A stretch of DNA of 64,000 bases from Candidatus Gastranaerophilales bacterium (GTDB lineage: Bacteria > Cyanobacteriota > Vampirovibrionia > Gastranaerophilales > Gastranaerophilaceae). Location of the stretch: NCBI GenBank assembly GCA_944324225.1, contig CALUVL010000001.1:124001-188000 (forward strand), read 5' to 3'. The notes beneath the pieces are model-generated. The model did not search any database, was not told the origin of the DNA, and saw only the letters and a list, made by a program, of their open reading frames with translations. The position numbers were made by a program, and so were the translations under genes. Positions 1 to 8,430 of this stretch are shown here, piece after piece (position 1 is the stretch's first letter; every line of letters begins with the position of its first letter).

Positions 1-1324
1 GTTGTGACTCTTGTTTAGAGTCAATCGTGCCCTGGGTAAACTCTTCTGCCGGAGTTATGTCGTTAAAGTCTATGGTTTCATTCGCAGTTTTTTCGATTTC
101 AGTTTTTGGGTTGTTTGTATTTGCCTCCACAGGCATTATTTCGTCAAAATTAACTATATCATGCGAATTTTGTTGTTCGATTATTCCTGACTGTGAAACA
201 GTTGTTTCGTTTGAGTTGTTGTCTATGATTTTGTCTGCTTCCAGGTTATTGAAATCAAGAGTCAAATCATCAAGATCGCCGAATTCAAGTAAATCATCCG
301 AATTTGTGGCAATTTCATTAGAAACTTTTGCGGAATCTGTGGTTGATGATATGGAGGAATTTTGTTCTGAATTTTCAAGATCCATTAATTCAGAAAGGTT
401 TTCTAAATTGTCAGGTTCTTCTGCCTGATTTTTTTCAGATTTGGTATTTGCTGGTGTAAGATCTGGAATGTTTCTTGCCAAATCATTAAAGCCGTTAATT
501 ATGTCATTCTCATTTGCGATTTTTTGTTCGTTTGTTATGCTGCCGCCAAAATCCATCTGCTCAAGGGCTTCTGCTGTTGCAGCAGCTGCCACATCCAGTG
601 ATGGAATGGCTGACACTTCTGGTTTTTTGATATCCGTGGAGCTTTCTGCTCTGTATGAAATGTTTTCAAAATTTTCAAATTCAATAAATCTGTCTCTTAA
701 TTTGGCGGATTTGACAAGATTATTGAGAAGTTGCTTTTTCTCTTGTTCGGTTATATCCTGATCAATCATGGATATAATCAGCATGTCAGAAGAGTTAATT
801 TCGGATTCGGACAGCTCCTGATCTGTATTTCCTGCAAATTTGCTTATGTATTCTTTAAGATTTGTTGGAGGAGTAAGTTTTTCTTTTTCTATAAAATAAT
901 ATTCTTCATTTTCGTTGTTTTTATTTAAAAGTTTTGGCTCGAAAAATCCAAGGAACTTTACATATTTTTTATCATTTGACATAAGAAGGACAAGGTAAAT
1001 ATCAGGAAGGATTTCATATTTGAAGTGGCTTTTTGGGATGAAAATAAAGTTTTCATTGAAGATTACTCTGACATCTATATGAATGTTTCCGAGCATAATA
1101 TCTGCAATATCAAATTCTTCAAGAATTTTTTTGATGCTGTGAATGTTATAAGTATTTGCGGCATCAACATTTTCGCTTGCAAGAAATTTTTTGATGAGCT
1201 GGGCGCCTAAAGTATTGTAATATGCGCGGTTTTTTACATCATCTTTTGCAAAGTGTTTTGCGTTAATTCCTGCCTCTTTTTTGTCATTTTCATCAATATA
1301 AATTAAAGTTTCCTGTCCTGTCAT
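1..1324 (-). CDS. DUF1822-like protein, truncated by the window edge
   Basis: The minus strand is open without a stop from an ATG at 1324 to base 1, giving at least 441 residues with the C-terminus missing. An AGGAGG lies about 13 nt upstream of the ATG, which is a rather long spacing. The first ~190 residues look globular, with an alternating hydrophobic core around residues 95-150 that includes a YVKFLGFFEPK stretch. This resembles the DUF1822 family of cyanobacteria, but the match is by eye only. From about residue 240 the chain is acidic, Ser/Asn/Glu-rich and low complexity, with recurring LxxLxDL-type acidic patches, so it is probably disordered. No signal peptide or membrane helix is seen. 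Function is unknown. Confidence 0.7.
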   Translation of the reverse strand, partial: MTGQETLIYIDENDKKEAGINAKHFAKDDVKNRAYYNTLGAQLIKKFLASENVDAANTYNIHSIKKILEEFDIADIMLGNIHIDVRVIFNENFIFIPKSHFKYEILPDIYLVLLMSNDKKYVKFLGFFEPKLLNKNNENEEYYFIEKEKLTPPTNLKEYISKFAGNTDQELSESEINSSDMLIISMIDQDITEQEKKQLLNNLVKSAKLRDRFIEFENFENISYRAESSTDIKKPEVSAIPSLDVAAAATAEALEQMDFGGSITNEQKIANENDIINGFNDLARNIPDLTPANTKSEKNQAEEPDNLENLSELMDLENSEQNSSISSTTDSAKVSNEIATNSDDLLEFGDLDDLTLDFNNLEADKIIDNNSNETTVSQSGIIEQQNSHDIVNFDEIMPVEANTNNPKTEIEKTANETIDFNDITPAEEFTQGTIDSKQESQ

Positions 1325-1519
1325 GTTCTTTATATTTCCTCCTCTTTACAATAAGATGACACGGGAATTGAAAATATTCCAAAAATAATGTAAACTTTTG
1401 TAACAAATATTGAAAAAATACACTTTTTAAGACAAAATATTTATGTTTCAGGTTTTATTTTAGTGTTAGAAGTAAATATAATTAAGTAGATGTGTAATTT
1501 TATATAAGGAGGTTTTCTC

Positions 1520-1951
1520 ATGATAAGTGCTGTTTCAGGTGTTAATTTTCGCGGTGAAAAGACGGATTTTAACAGTTTAATCAATCAGCCGGGCAAATAT
1601 GCAGCTGGTGCTCCTGCTTCTCAGCCGGCACAGCCGGAAGGTGATAAAGCAGAGTTGTCTACATCAGTTCCGAAAGAAGAAAAAAGCAATACAGGTAAAG
1701 TTATCGGCGGTATAATCGGTGCTCTTGCTCTTGTATGGATAGGGCTTGGTATTGCTGTTGGACATAAAGGATCAAAATGGACAAAATTAGATGCTCCGGA
1801 AGGTTTAGCTCAGAACGCTAAAAACTTCTTCTATAAAATTGGAAAATCAGCATCTGATGCTTATGACAGCACCCTTGGCAAATGGTTCGGCAAAAAAGCT
1901 GATGATGCCGCAAATGCAGCTGAAGAAGCTTCCACTGAGGCTTCAAAATAA
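1520..1951 (+). CDS. Small single-pass membrane protein with N-terminal NFRG motif
   Basis: This 143-residue protein has a strong AAGGAGG ribosome site. It opens with a short N-terminus containing NFRG (residues 9-12). A Pro/Ala/Gln/Ser linker follows, then one Gly-rich membrane helix at about residues 61-82 ending in HKGSK. The C-terminal half is Ala/Lys-rich and probably helical. It is not a classical signal peptide, because the helix is about 60 residues in. Three other proteins here share the plan (34603, 37961, and 48191 on the minus strand). I do not recognise a named family. A bidirectional terminator at 1979-2007 separates it from hemW. Confidence 0.75.
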   Translation: MISAVSGVNFRGEKTDFNSLINQPGKYAAGAPASQPAQPEGDKAELSTSVPKEEKSNTGKVIGGIIGALALVWIGLGIAVGHKGSKWTKLDAPEGLAQNAKNFFYKIGKSASDAYDSTLGKWFGKKADDAANAAEEASTEASK

Positions 1952-1978
1952 TATCTTTTTAAGATGAACATAAAATTT

Positions 1979-2007
1979 AAAAGCCGTTTCACATTGAGAC
2001 GGCTTTT
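1979..2007. terminator. Bidirectional intrinsic terminator
   Basis: A 12-bp stem with one wobble pair (AAAAGCCGTTTC / GAGACGGCTTTT) and a 5-nt loop lies between two converging genes. It has a run of A on one side and T on the other, so it can work in both directions. Confidence 0.85.
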
Positions 2008-2020
2008 ATAATGCAGTTTT

Positions 2021-3100
2021 CTATTCCAGAAATTCCGACAAAATCATGTTGCTTACAAGAATTCCGTCAACGGTCAATTTACAGCCGCAGTCTGTTTTTT
2101 CAATATGACCCGTGCGAATATATTTGTCCAGAATTTTTGAATATTTTTTTTCAAAATTTATGTTGAATTTTTTATTTAGAAAGTTGAAATTTATGCCTGT
2201 TTTCCTTCTGAAACCGAGAAAAATTTCTTCTTCCAACTGTTCCTGCGGGAGAACATAATGTTCAAATTTTTTCAGCGGATTTGAGATGTAATCTTTGAGG
2301 TTTGTCTGATTTGAATATCTGGTGTTGTTTTCATATCCGTGCGCTGCGGTGCCGAATCCGTAGTAGTGTTCGTTGTTCCAGTAGTTAAGGTTGTGGCGGG
2401 AGTAAAAGCCTTCTTTTGCAAAGTTGCTTATTTCATAGTGGTCAAAGTCCGAGAGAATTTTTATTGCTTTTAAGTACATATCTGCCTGAAGGTCATCATC
2501 TGCAATGTTGTCGGGCGGATGGTTGTAAAAATAGCAGCCTTCTTCTATTTTGAGTCCGTAAAGAGAAATGTGCTGAACTCCAAGAGCTTTTGCGTGTTCA
2601 AGGTCCGAGGCAAAACTTTCGATTGTCTGATTTGGGAGTCCGTATATAAAATCAAGGCTTACGTTCCCAAAGCCAGCGTCAAATGCAAATTCGACGGTAT
2701 TTTCAACATCTTCAGGGGTGTGTTTTCTGCCTATTGTTTCAAGAATTTTTTCATCAAAACTCTGGCAGCCGATACTTAATCTGTTTATGCCAAGGCTTCT
2801 GATTTGTTTTAAATATTCCGTCGTCAGATGTTCCGGATTAAGTTCCATTGTTGCTTCTGTTTGACTGTCAAAATTCAAAACTCCGAGAATTTTTTCAATT
2901 TGTTTAACATCCAAAATCGACGGGGTTCCGCCGCCTAGGTATAAAGTTTTGAGTTTTTCGTCTTTGTAAAAATGTTTGATTTCTTTTGCTAGAGCATCCA
3001 GATAATTTTCTATTAATTCCGGCCGTGCAAAAGAAACAAAAGAACAATATCTGCACTTTTGTCTGCAAAAAGGTATGTGAATATAAACGCTTTCTGTCAT
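2021..3100 (-). CDS. hemW: Radical SAM heme chaperone HemW (HemN-like)
   Basis: At 359 residues the length is usual for HemW. The radical SAM motif is at Cys12, Cys16 and Cys19 (FCRQKCRYCSF). The position of the fourth HemN cysteine is Phe, which marks HemW rather than true coproporphyrinogen oxidase. A GGGTPS glycine motif is near residue 57, and a HemN C-terminal domain fills the last ~90 residues. HemW is thought to deliver heme to respiratory proteins; many MAGs mislabel it as oxygen-independent coproporphyrinogen oxidase. It lies 34 nt downstream of fliR on the same strand and may be read through from the flagellar operon, although the functional link is probably accidental. Confidence 0.92.
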   Translation of the reverse strand: MTESVYIHIPFCRQKCRYCSFVSFARPELIENYLDALAKEIKHFYKDEKLKTLYLGGGTPSILDVKQIEKILGVLNFDSQTEATMELNPEHLTTEYLKQIRSLGINRLSIGCQSFDEKILETIGRKHTPEDVENTVEFAFDAGFGNVSLDFIYGLPNQTIESFASDLEHAKALGVQHISLYGLKIEEGCYFYNHPPDNIADDDLQADMYLKAIKILSDFDHYEISNFAKEGFYSRHNLNYWNNEHYYGFGTAAHGYENNTRYSNQTNLKDYISNPLKKFEHYVLPQEQLEEEIFLGFRRKTGINFNFLNKKFNINFEKKYSKILDKYIRTGHIEKTDCGCKLTVDGILVSNMILSEFLE

Positions 3101-3134
3101 AAAAGAATTATATCACGGGTTGGGCACGAAAAAA

Positions 3135-3917
3135 TTAAAATATATTTGCGTATGTCAGAAAGTAATCTGAAATTACGTCAAGAAGCATCGGTAAAATCCA
3201 GACCATAATTGCCGCTCCGAAAACCGGTTTAAACAGAAAGCTTAACTGGAATACGTTTACCTGCGGGGCTGTTTTTGAGATAACACCGAGAATAATATCT
3301 TGACCCAGTGTTGCAAGAAGAACCGGAGATGCAATTTGAAGACCCATAAACAGTACATTTGAACTCAATTTGACAAGATAATCCATGTTTACTATTTCTT
3401 TCAGAGGAACGCTTGTTGCAAAAAGAGGAAAAATTTCAAAGCTTCTCATAAAAGCCCTTAATAGCCAGTAAATTCCGCCTATGTGGATAAAAATTAAAAC
3501 TCCTAGAAGTGACATAATCCTTGTTAAAATAGATACCTGGCTTGAGGTTGTCGGGTCAAGCACCATTGCTGATGAAAGCCCCATCTGCATGTTTATCATA
3601 TCAGCCCCTGCATCAACCGCAATCAAAATCAATTGTGCAAGATACCCTATCATTGCACCGACTGCAAAATTTAAAAGAATAGACAAAATAAATGAATCTG
3701 TCGTGCCGGCAAGTGTGTCAGGCCTCAAAAACGGCCCGATAATAAATGTGAAAAGCAGTGCAAGACATATTTTAACCATTCCTGGGATTTCTTTTTTATT
3801 GAAAACCGGTGCAAAACGGAAAAAACCAATTAATCTTGCAAAAATATAAATTCCTGTTGCAAGTGCAGCGTTCAGGTGTGGAAACATTTTCATCAATTCA
3901 ATGTAAATAGTATCCAT
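3135..3917 (-). CDS. fliR: Flagellar export apparatus protein FliR
   Basis: This is a 260-residue polytopic membrane protein of the FliR/SctT family, part of the export gate inside the flagellar MS ring. About six hydrophobic segments are visible, and the N-terminal region has the FRFAPVF pattern usual for FliR. It follows fliQ by 8 nt in the order fliO-fliP-fliQ-fliR. The presence of fliO upstream argues for a flagellar rather than an injectisome system. Length is normal and no defect is seen. Confidence 0.93.
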   Translation of the reverse strand: MDTIYIELMKMFPHLNAALATGIYIFARLIGFFRFAPVFNKKEIPGMVKICLALLFTFIIGPFLRPDTLAGTTDSFILSILLNFAVGAMIGYLAQLILIAVDAGADMINMQMGLSSAMVLDPTTSSQVSILTRIMSLLGVLIFIHIGGIYWLLRAFMRSFEIFPLFATSVPLKEIVNMDYLVKLSSNVLFMGLQIASPVLLATLGQDIILGVISKTAPQVNVFQLSFLFKPVFGAAIMVWILPMLLDVISDYFLTYANIF

Positions 3918-3925
3918 CAGATAAA

Positions 3926-4417
3926 TTATCTCCCGATAATAGTTTTTGTTTCATTAAAGTCTGGTGTTGGGTTTGGCATACCGTTAGCAGGAGTATCTTT
4001 CAGGCGTTCCTGACTATTGATAAACGGAATTTTGCCGGGATGACGCATAATGTAGTCTATGTTTGTACTGTCTTTGAATCTATCCTGCATCTCACCTTTA
4101 AACGGGGAAGTGTATTTGTAATAATCACTTGACAGTGCATAATTGTCATTCTTTGTTACACCGTTAAAAGCAAGTGCCATGCCTTCGTAAAAAAGGTTTG
4201 TCAGCATTCTGATAAATCCGAATCCGCCGATTATGATAATCAAAAATACCCCGAGGATTTTCGGAGCAGCCGCGATTGTTTGCTCCTGAACCTGCGTAAC
4301 AGCCTGTAAAATACCTACTACAAGTCCGATCCCTGCAGCTACAAGTACGCATGGCATTGATATCGCAAGCATTACGATAAAACCCTTTGATAAATATTCC
4401 GCTAAAATTTCTATCAT
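3926..4417 (-). CDS. fliQ: Flagellar export protein FliQ with C-terminal extension
   Basis: Residues 1-88 are a standard FliQ: two membrane hairpin helices joined by the conserved loop QAVTQVQEQT. FliQ/SctS proteins usually stop at about 88-90 residues, but this one runs to 163. The extra ~75 residues are polar, rich in Asn, Asp, Pro and Lys, and show no membrane helix. The extension is in the same frame with no stop, so it is not an obvious annotation error. It is spaced 20 nt from fliP and 8 nt from fliR. Confidence 0.9.
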   Translation of the reverse strand: MIEILAEYLSKGFIVMLAISMPCVLVAAGIGLVVGILQAVTQVQEQTIAAAPKILGVFLIIIIGGFGFIRMLTNLFYEGMALAFNGVTKNDNYALSSDYYKYTSPFKGEMQDRFKDSTNIDYIMRHPGKIPFINSQERLKDTPANGMPNPTPDFNETKTIIGR

Positions 4418-4437
4418 ATTTCAAAATCCTTAAATCT

Positions 4438-5079
4438 TTAGTTGTAGCTTGTGACAAGCCCCTGTACGATTAACGCCCAGCCGTCAACGGCAATGAATAT
4501 CAAAAGCTTGAACGGCAGTGAAATAATTGTCGGTGATAACATAAACATACCGAGTGCCAGAAGAATGTTTGCAACAACAAGGTCTAACACAATAAACGGT
4601 ACAAATATGATAAATCCGATTTCAAAAGCTGTTTTAAGTTCGCTTATTATGTATGCCGGTGCCACCTGCCAGATTGTTATTTCTTCAGGAGTCTTTGGCG
4701 GTGTCTTTTGCGAAAGCTCTACAAAAAACGCAAGGTCGTTTTCTCTGGTCTGTTTCATCATGAATTCTTTTAACGGTTTGGATCCTTCATTTACGGCCTG
4801 AATAATATTATGATTCTGTTGATACGGAACACTTCCCATATCGTACATTTTTTGAAAAGTCGGACCCATAGTGAAAAACGTAAGAATTATGGATAATCCG
4901 ATTATTACGATTGACGGCGGAACCTGCTGGGTGCCCATTGCTGTTTTCAGCATTGAGAATACCACAACAAATCTCAAAAAACTTGTCATACAGCAAAATA
5001 CAAAAGGCAGCAGTGAGAACAGAGTCATCACTATAAGCATTTGTATTACGGGATTTATATCTTTTATAACAGAATCCAT
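4438..5079 (-). CDS. fliP: Flagellar export gate protein FliP
   Basis: This 213-residue FliP/SctR protein has the family signature TSFLRFVVVFSMLKTAMGTQQ near residues 32-52. Four membrane segments are visible and a periplasmic domain lies between helices 2 and 3. FliP with FliQ and FliR forms the core export channel. The start directly follows the fliO stop (1 nt gap), which indicates tight co-translation. No cleavable signal peptide of the enterobacterial FliP type is evident, and the protein is on the short side. Confidence 0.93.
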   Translation of the reverse strand: MDSVIKDINPVIQMLIVMTLFSLLPFVFCCMTSFLRFVVVFSMLKTAMGTQQVPPSIVIIGLSIILTFFTMGPTFQKMYDMGSVPYQQNHNIIQAVNEGSKPLKEFMMKQTRENDLAFFVELSQKTPPKTPEEITIWQVAPAYIISELKTAFEIGFIIFVPFIVLDLVVANILLALGMFMLSPTIISLPFKLLIFIAVDGWALIVQGLVTSYN

Positions 5080-5080
5080 A

Positions 5081-5611
5081 TTATTCCTTTACTTTGACTT
5101 TATTTACCATACTTTTAAGTACATTGTTGTTTGATTTTTTCTTGTTTGAAAGTGCCCTGATATCCGGAAGTTCGTCAATGCCTGCAAAAACGGCTGTTTT
5201 ATCCTGCTGTGCCGCTGTTTGAGCCGGCTGGTTTTGTGTTTTTTGAGATTTTTGCGATTGGATGTTCACGGGAGGGCGGTTATAATTTTGCGGGGTATAT
5301 GTAGATTTTGCTGCTGTTTGCAGCTCTCTTTCAAATCCGGAAGGCAGGTTAAAAGAGTCTGACGTTTCCAGTTTTGAAATAAGATTTGTTTTGTCAGCAT
5401 CAGATGCGACAAGAAACTTCTCTCTGCCGGCTCTTATTACGTAAAGGATTTTTCTCGGGCCGATTGAAAGAGTGTCTTCAACGTTCAGAAATTGTGAATT
5501 TTTGGAAGTGAAGCTTCCTGTGGCGAATTTTTTATATACAAACAATGCGAAAAATATCAGTCCGCACATTGCCATTGTGTATACCGCAAAATTCATAATG
5601 TAGCTACCCAT
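5081..5611 (-). CDS. fliO: FliO-like flagellar biosynthesis protein
   Basis: This 176-residue protein has one N-terminal membrane helix (about residues 7-26). A small FliO domain follows with the typical pattern LNVEDTLSIGPRKILYVIRAGREKFLVASD (shown here in two parts: residues ~42-60 and ~60-72). The second half is Gln/Asn/Pro-rich and probably unstructured, with a basic C-terminus. FliO helps assemble FliP5FliR1. Its place between the SPOA switch protein and fliP is the usual flagellar order. A second in-frame Met six codons in could also be the start. Confidence 0.85.
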   Translation of the reverse strand: MGSYIMNFAVYTMAMCGLIFFALFVYKKFATGSFTSKNSQFLNVEDTLSIGPRKILYVIRAGREKFLVASDADKTNLISKLETSDSFNLPSGFERELQTAAKSTYTPQNYNRPPVNIQSQKSQKTQNQPAQTAAQQDKTAVFAGIDELPDIRALSNKKKSNNNVLKSMVNKVKVKE

Positions 5612-5644
5612 AATTTATCCTCTATTTTTTAAATTGATATTGTG

Positions 5645-6862
5645 TTAGATATCTTCGTCTTCAAGTTCAAAATCGCTGTAATCAAATTCTTCTTCCTCGC
5701 CAGGCTGAGGTTCCGGGGCGGGCATCGGTTCAGGAGGTGCCTCTTGCGGCTGAGCCTGCTGCATCTGAGGTTGTGCCTGTTGAACAGGATTTGGCTGAGG
5801 TGCTGTGGATTGCATATCTTCAACTTCCTGTTGACCTTTTTCTACGATATCTGAAATTTTTACCCCGTAGCGGTCATTTATTATAACAAGTTCACCGTGG
5901 CCTATAATTTTGTTTTCAACGCGCAGTGTTACTTTATTATCGTAAAGGGCTGCAATATCTACTACAAGTCCTTCTTCTATTTTTTTCAAATTGCCGAGAG
6001 TAATTTTTACGGGATCGAATTCGGCATACATGTCAACTTCGATACTGTCCCATAAATTAGTATTTTCGGTATTTTCGTCCATTTTGTATCCTCCGTCTCC
6101 GTCAAGCGGATGTTCAAGTCCCATGTTCGGGTTGATGTTAAAATCTTTTTCGTAATCTTTTAAAACAAATCTCATCATATCGAGCCTGCTGTTTTCAAGT
6201 AGAATAATATCTTCTATTGCAAGCTCTTTCATTTCTTTTACGGTAAATCTTGTTGAACCGATTTTGATTTTTGCTTTTATCGGGCACTGGTAAAAGTCTG
6301 AGTATTCAAACTTGTCTTCTTTTGAAACCACTTTGTTTGCTTCCAGTCTGACCGAGGGAATTGAGATAATAAATTTTCCGGCTTCGCCGTCTTCTTTGTT
6401 TTTGACAATAAAGGTCAAATGAATCATGTCAAAGTTTGTGCGTTTAATGTTTACAACAGGGGTCGGGGTAAGGAATTTAGCCATAATTCTAAACATGTAA
6501 TCATTAAATGCAGTTAGAACTTCACCTTCAAGATCTGTTAATTTATTAATATTAAATGTTTTGTTTGCACGTCCGAGGGCTTTTTCAAGAAGCATGCCGA
6601 CTGTTTTTGCGGAAATTCTGAAAAACATATCATAGAGTTTGTCGATTCGGATTTTTGTAACAAAGTAGGGTTCTTTTGTCATCAGCAGGTTAATGTTTTT
6701 GCTGACTGCGACAAGTTCAAACCTGAATCCGGGAAGGAAAAATCCATCGCTGGATTTTTGTGCAGCGATAGGAAAAACTTTTTTAAACCAGTCGTATTCC
6801 TCATATAAGTTATCGCTGACCGGAATTTTTGTATGTTCCAGTGCCTGTAATATATTTTCCAT
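5645..6862 (-). CDS. Tandem-SPOA flagellar switch protein (FliN/FliY/SctQ type)
   Basis: This 405-residue protein has two surface-presentation-of-antigens (SPOA) domains. One is at about residues 190-245 (starting CPIKAKIKIG). The other is at about 273-340 and has the FliN core pattern ITLGNLKKIEEGLVVDI and GHGELVIINDRYGVKI. The N-terminal ~180 residues are a helical, FliM/CheC-like middle domain. The C-terminus (about 345-405) is a Gln/Pro/Glu-rich acidic tail. This layout is closer to FliY or SctQ than to plain FliN. It would form the rotor C-ring/sorting platform. It is the first gene of the fliO-P-Q-R run. The exact orthologue name is uncertain. Confidence 0.82.
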   Translation of the reverse strand: MENILQALEHTKIPVSDNLYEEYDWFKKVFPIAAQKSSDGFFLPGFRFELVAVSKNINLLMTKEPYFVTKIRIDKLYDMFFRISAKTVGMLLEKALGRANKTFNINKLTDLEGEVLTAFNDYMFRIMAKFLTPTPVVNIKRTNFDMIHLTFIVKNKEDGEAGKFIISIPSVRLEANKVVSKEDKFEYSDFYQCPIKAKIKIGSTRFTVKEMKELAIEDIILLENSRLDMMRFVLKDYEKDFNINPNMGLEHPLDGDGGYKMDENTENTNLWDSIEVDMYAEFDPVKITLGNLKKIEEGLVVDIAALYDNKVTLRVENKIIGHGELVIINDRYGVKISDIVEKGQQEVEDMQSTAPQPNPVQQAQPQMQQAQPQEAPPEPMPAPEPQPGEEEEFDYSDFELEDEDI

Positions 6863-6884
6863 TATTTGTTGGCTATCCCTTTAA

Positions 6885-7389
6885 ACTAAGAAATGTATAA
6901 TTTCCCTCTGATACAGTATAATATTTTTTTTATCCCTGTTTCAACTTTGTAATGTATTTTAACGAAAAGTCAATTTAATAAGTGAAGTGTGAAGAGAACT
7001 TCACTGGTTTGAAAAAGCGAGTAAATCCGGCTGTTCCTTTCCCTCTTTCCTTGCGGGATAGGGGAAGGGGTTTATTTCGGTCATTGAGAGTCGAATGCAA
7101 AGCAACACAGTTGAATAAATATTGGTGTGCCTCCGGAATGGTTCACTAAAAACAGCACCCTCACCGGAATTTCTAAACTCACCTTGTTCGTTAAGAAATT
7201 CTATCCTCTCCCGTCATCAGGGAGAGGAATAAAGAGCAGGATTCTTTTGGATTTAGCCTATAAAGTACCTGCTTCCATCTCCCCTTGCGAGGGAGGGGTT
7301 GGGTGAGTGGGATACCAGTAAAAATGCAGAAAATTTGAAGCGGTAGCTTCATTGCTGTACACCTCATCTTTTACTCCACAGCGCTGCGG
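6885..7389. other. Non-coding stretch with degenerate repeats
   Basis: About 500 nt separate the divergent flagellar operon and the first prepilin. It contains a TTTAATAAGTGAAG low-complexity piece near 6975 that recurs near 44690. It also has several CCTCTCCC/GGGAGAGG-type pieces and one good copy of a dispersed repeat at 7157-7228. No convincing gene or RNA was seen. Confidence 0.6.
7157..7228 (-). repeat. Dispersed repeat family B, copy 1 (inverted orientation)
   Basis: The element reads CACCCTCACCGGAATTTCTAA, a spacer, TTAAGAAATTCTA and then CCTCTCCC. It matches, in reverse, the elements at 35688-35745 and 55842-55913. The AATTTCTTA/TTTAGAAATT arms can form a hairpin. Confidence 0.75.
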
Positions 7390-7418
7390 TTGCCAAATAA
7401 AAAAATTTAATTTATAAT
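7390..7418 (+). promoter_or_regulatory. Promoter of prepilin gene 1
   Basis: TTGCCA at 7390-7395 and a perfect TATAAT at 7413-7418 are separated by 17 nt, a near-consensus sigma-70 promoter. Transcription would start around 7425, just upstream of AGGAGG (7438-7443) and the ATG at 7451. Confidence 0.8.
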
Positions 7419-7450
7419 AAAAAAGTAACTAAGTATTAGGAGGCTGAAAA

Positions 7451-8237
7451 ATGGCGCTATTATTGAATTTCAGGGGGGGGGGGGCACCCCAAAAGTAAGC
7501 TCCTGAAAGGTTTTACAATGGCCGAGGTTTTGATAACACTTGGCATCCTTGGTGTTGTTATTGCAATGACTTTACCTGCACTAATTGCAAAACACCATGA
7601 AAGAGTTTGGCTGACCCAATTTCAGAGGGTTTATACAACCTTATATCAGGCATATTATAGTGTTTACACGGATTATGGCACAGCGAACGAATGGGGGATT
7701 GACGGATCCGAAGAATCATTAAAAAGAGCTTATGATATGCTTGCAAAATATCTTAATGTCGGTGTTGAATACGGATTTAAAAGGCCTAATTATATTGTAT
7801 ATAAGGATTTGAATAACGGTGATATTGGGAATAAAGGAAATACATGGTTTTTTAAGGCTGAATCTTATAATTTTACACTGTCGGATGGCTCAATGATAGG
7901 TCTTGAATACGATAGTGAGGTTCCGGGCTTGCTGCTTGATGTAGATATAAACGGCGAAAAAGGCCCTAATGTACTTGGAAAAGATTTATTTTATCTTTCT
8001 CTTGTAAGCAGAAGAAAGGCACCAGCAATATCGGGCTGGCCCAAATGGTGGGTTGCAACTCGTGTAAAATGTTCGATAACACAAGATAGTGATTGGTGGA
8101 ATGGTGGAGCCTGTGCAAACTGGATCATAGCAACGGGTAATATGGACTATCTTCATAGAGAAATTCCTCTTGATGAGTGGCAAAGTATTGTAACTCCTCT
8201 TCTTATTCCTTATAATAAAGATGGTCAGCTGCCATAA
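7451..8237 (+). CDS. Type IV prepilin-like protein 1, leader out of frame at a G12 tract
   Basis: The mature pilin core begins GFTMAEVLITLGILG; prepilin peptidase would cut between Gly and Phe, with the essential Glu at position 5. The uninterrupted ORF starts only at the ATG at 7518, which lies inside the mature protein, so that start cannot give a processed pilin. A well-placed start with AGGAGG and 7-nt spacing is at 7451. It reads MALLLNFRGGG into a run of 12 G (7473-7484) and then stops at 7496. With 11 or 14 G the same start reads HPKSKLLKGFTMAEV straight into the pilin. The pilin frame upstream of 7518 has a stop at 7464 and no usual start after it. The gene is therefore either switched off, rescued by slippage, or affected by a homopolymer sequencing error. 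The C-terminal part has paired Cys and many Trp. Confidence 0.8.
7473..7484 (+). repeat. Poly-G tract (G12) in prepilin leader 1
   Basis: Twelve consecutive G encode the Gly part of the leader. One base fewer restores the frame between the start at 7451 and the pilin. Confidence 0.85.
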
Positions 8238-8286
8238 TCTGAGCGTGATTATTTATGTGAAATGCTGCACACAATAGAATAAATTT

Positions 8287-8394
8287 GTCATTGCGGGTTG
8301 AAGGCGAAGCAATCCAGCCGATTAATTGAGGCTTTAGCCGAAGGATCTCCAAACAACGCCTGTAATACTTCGGGCTGCGCCCTCAGAATGACGG
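8287..8394 (+). repeat. Dispersed repeat family A, copy 1
   Basis: The element starts GTCATTGCGGGTTGAAGGCG and contains GCAATCCAGCCGATTAA. It ends with CCTCAGAATGACGG. The GCAATCCAGCCGAT core recurs at 55921-56039 and, inverted, at 35521-35556. It fills the gap between prepilin 1 and the corrinoid protein operon. Confidence 0.75.
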
Positions 8395-8430
8395 ATCCTA
8401 TAAGGGGCATGTTAATTACGTTTAATAATC

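Noticed and set aside
27-761. Plus-strand ORFs of 133 and 106 residues
   Set aside because: They lie antisense to the continuous minus-strand frame of the DUF1822-like gene.
3126-6862. A non-flagellar type III secretion (injectisome) cluster
   Set aside because: fliO is present and the gene order is flagellar; no translocator or secretin genes are seen. The tandem-SPOA protein keeps some doubt.
7518-8237. Using the ATG at 7518 as the true start of prepilin 1
   Set aside because: It lies after the peptidase cleavage Gly-Phe, so the product would not be a normal prepilin; the leader is upstream.
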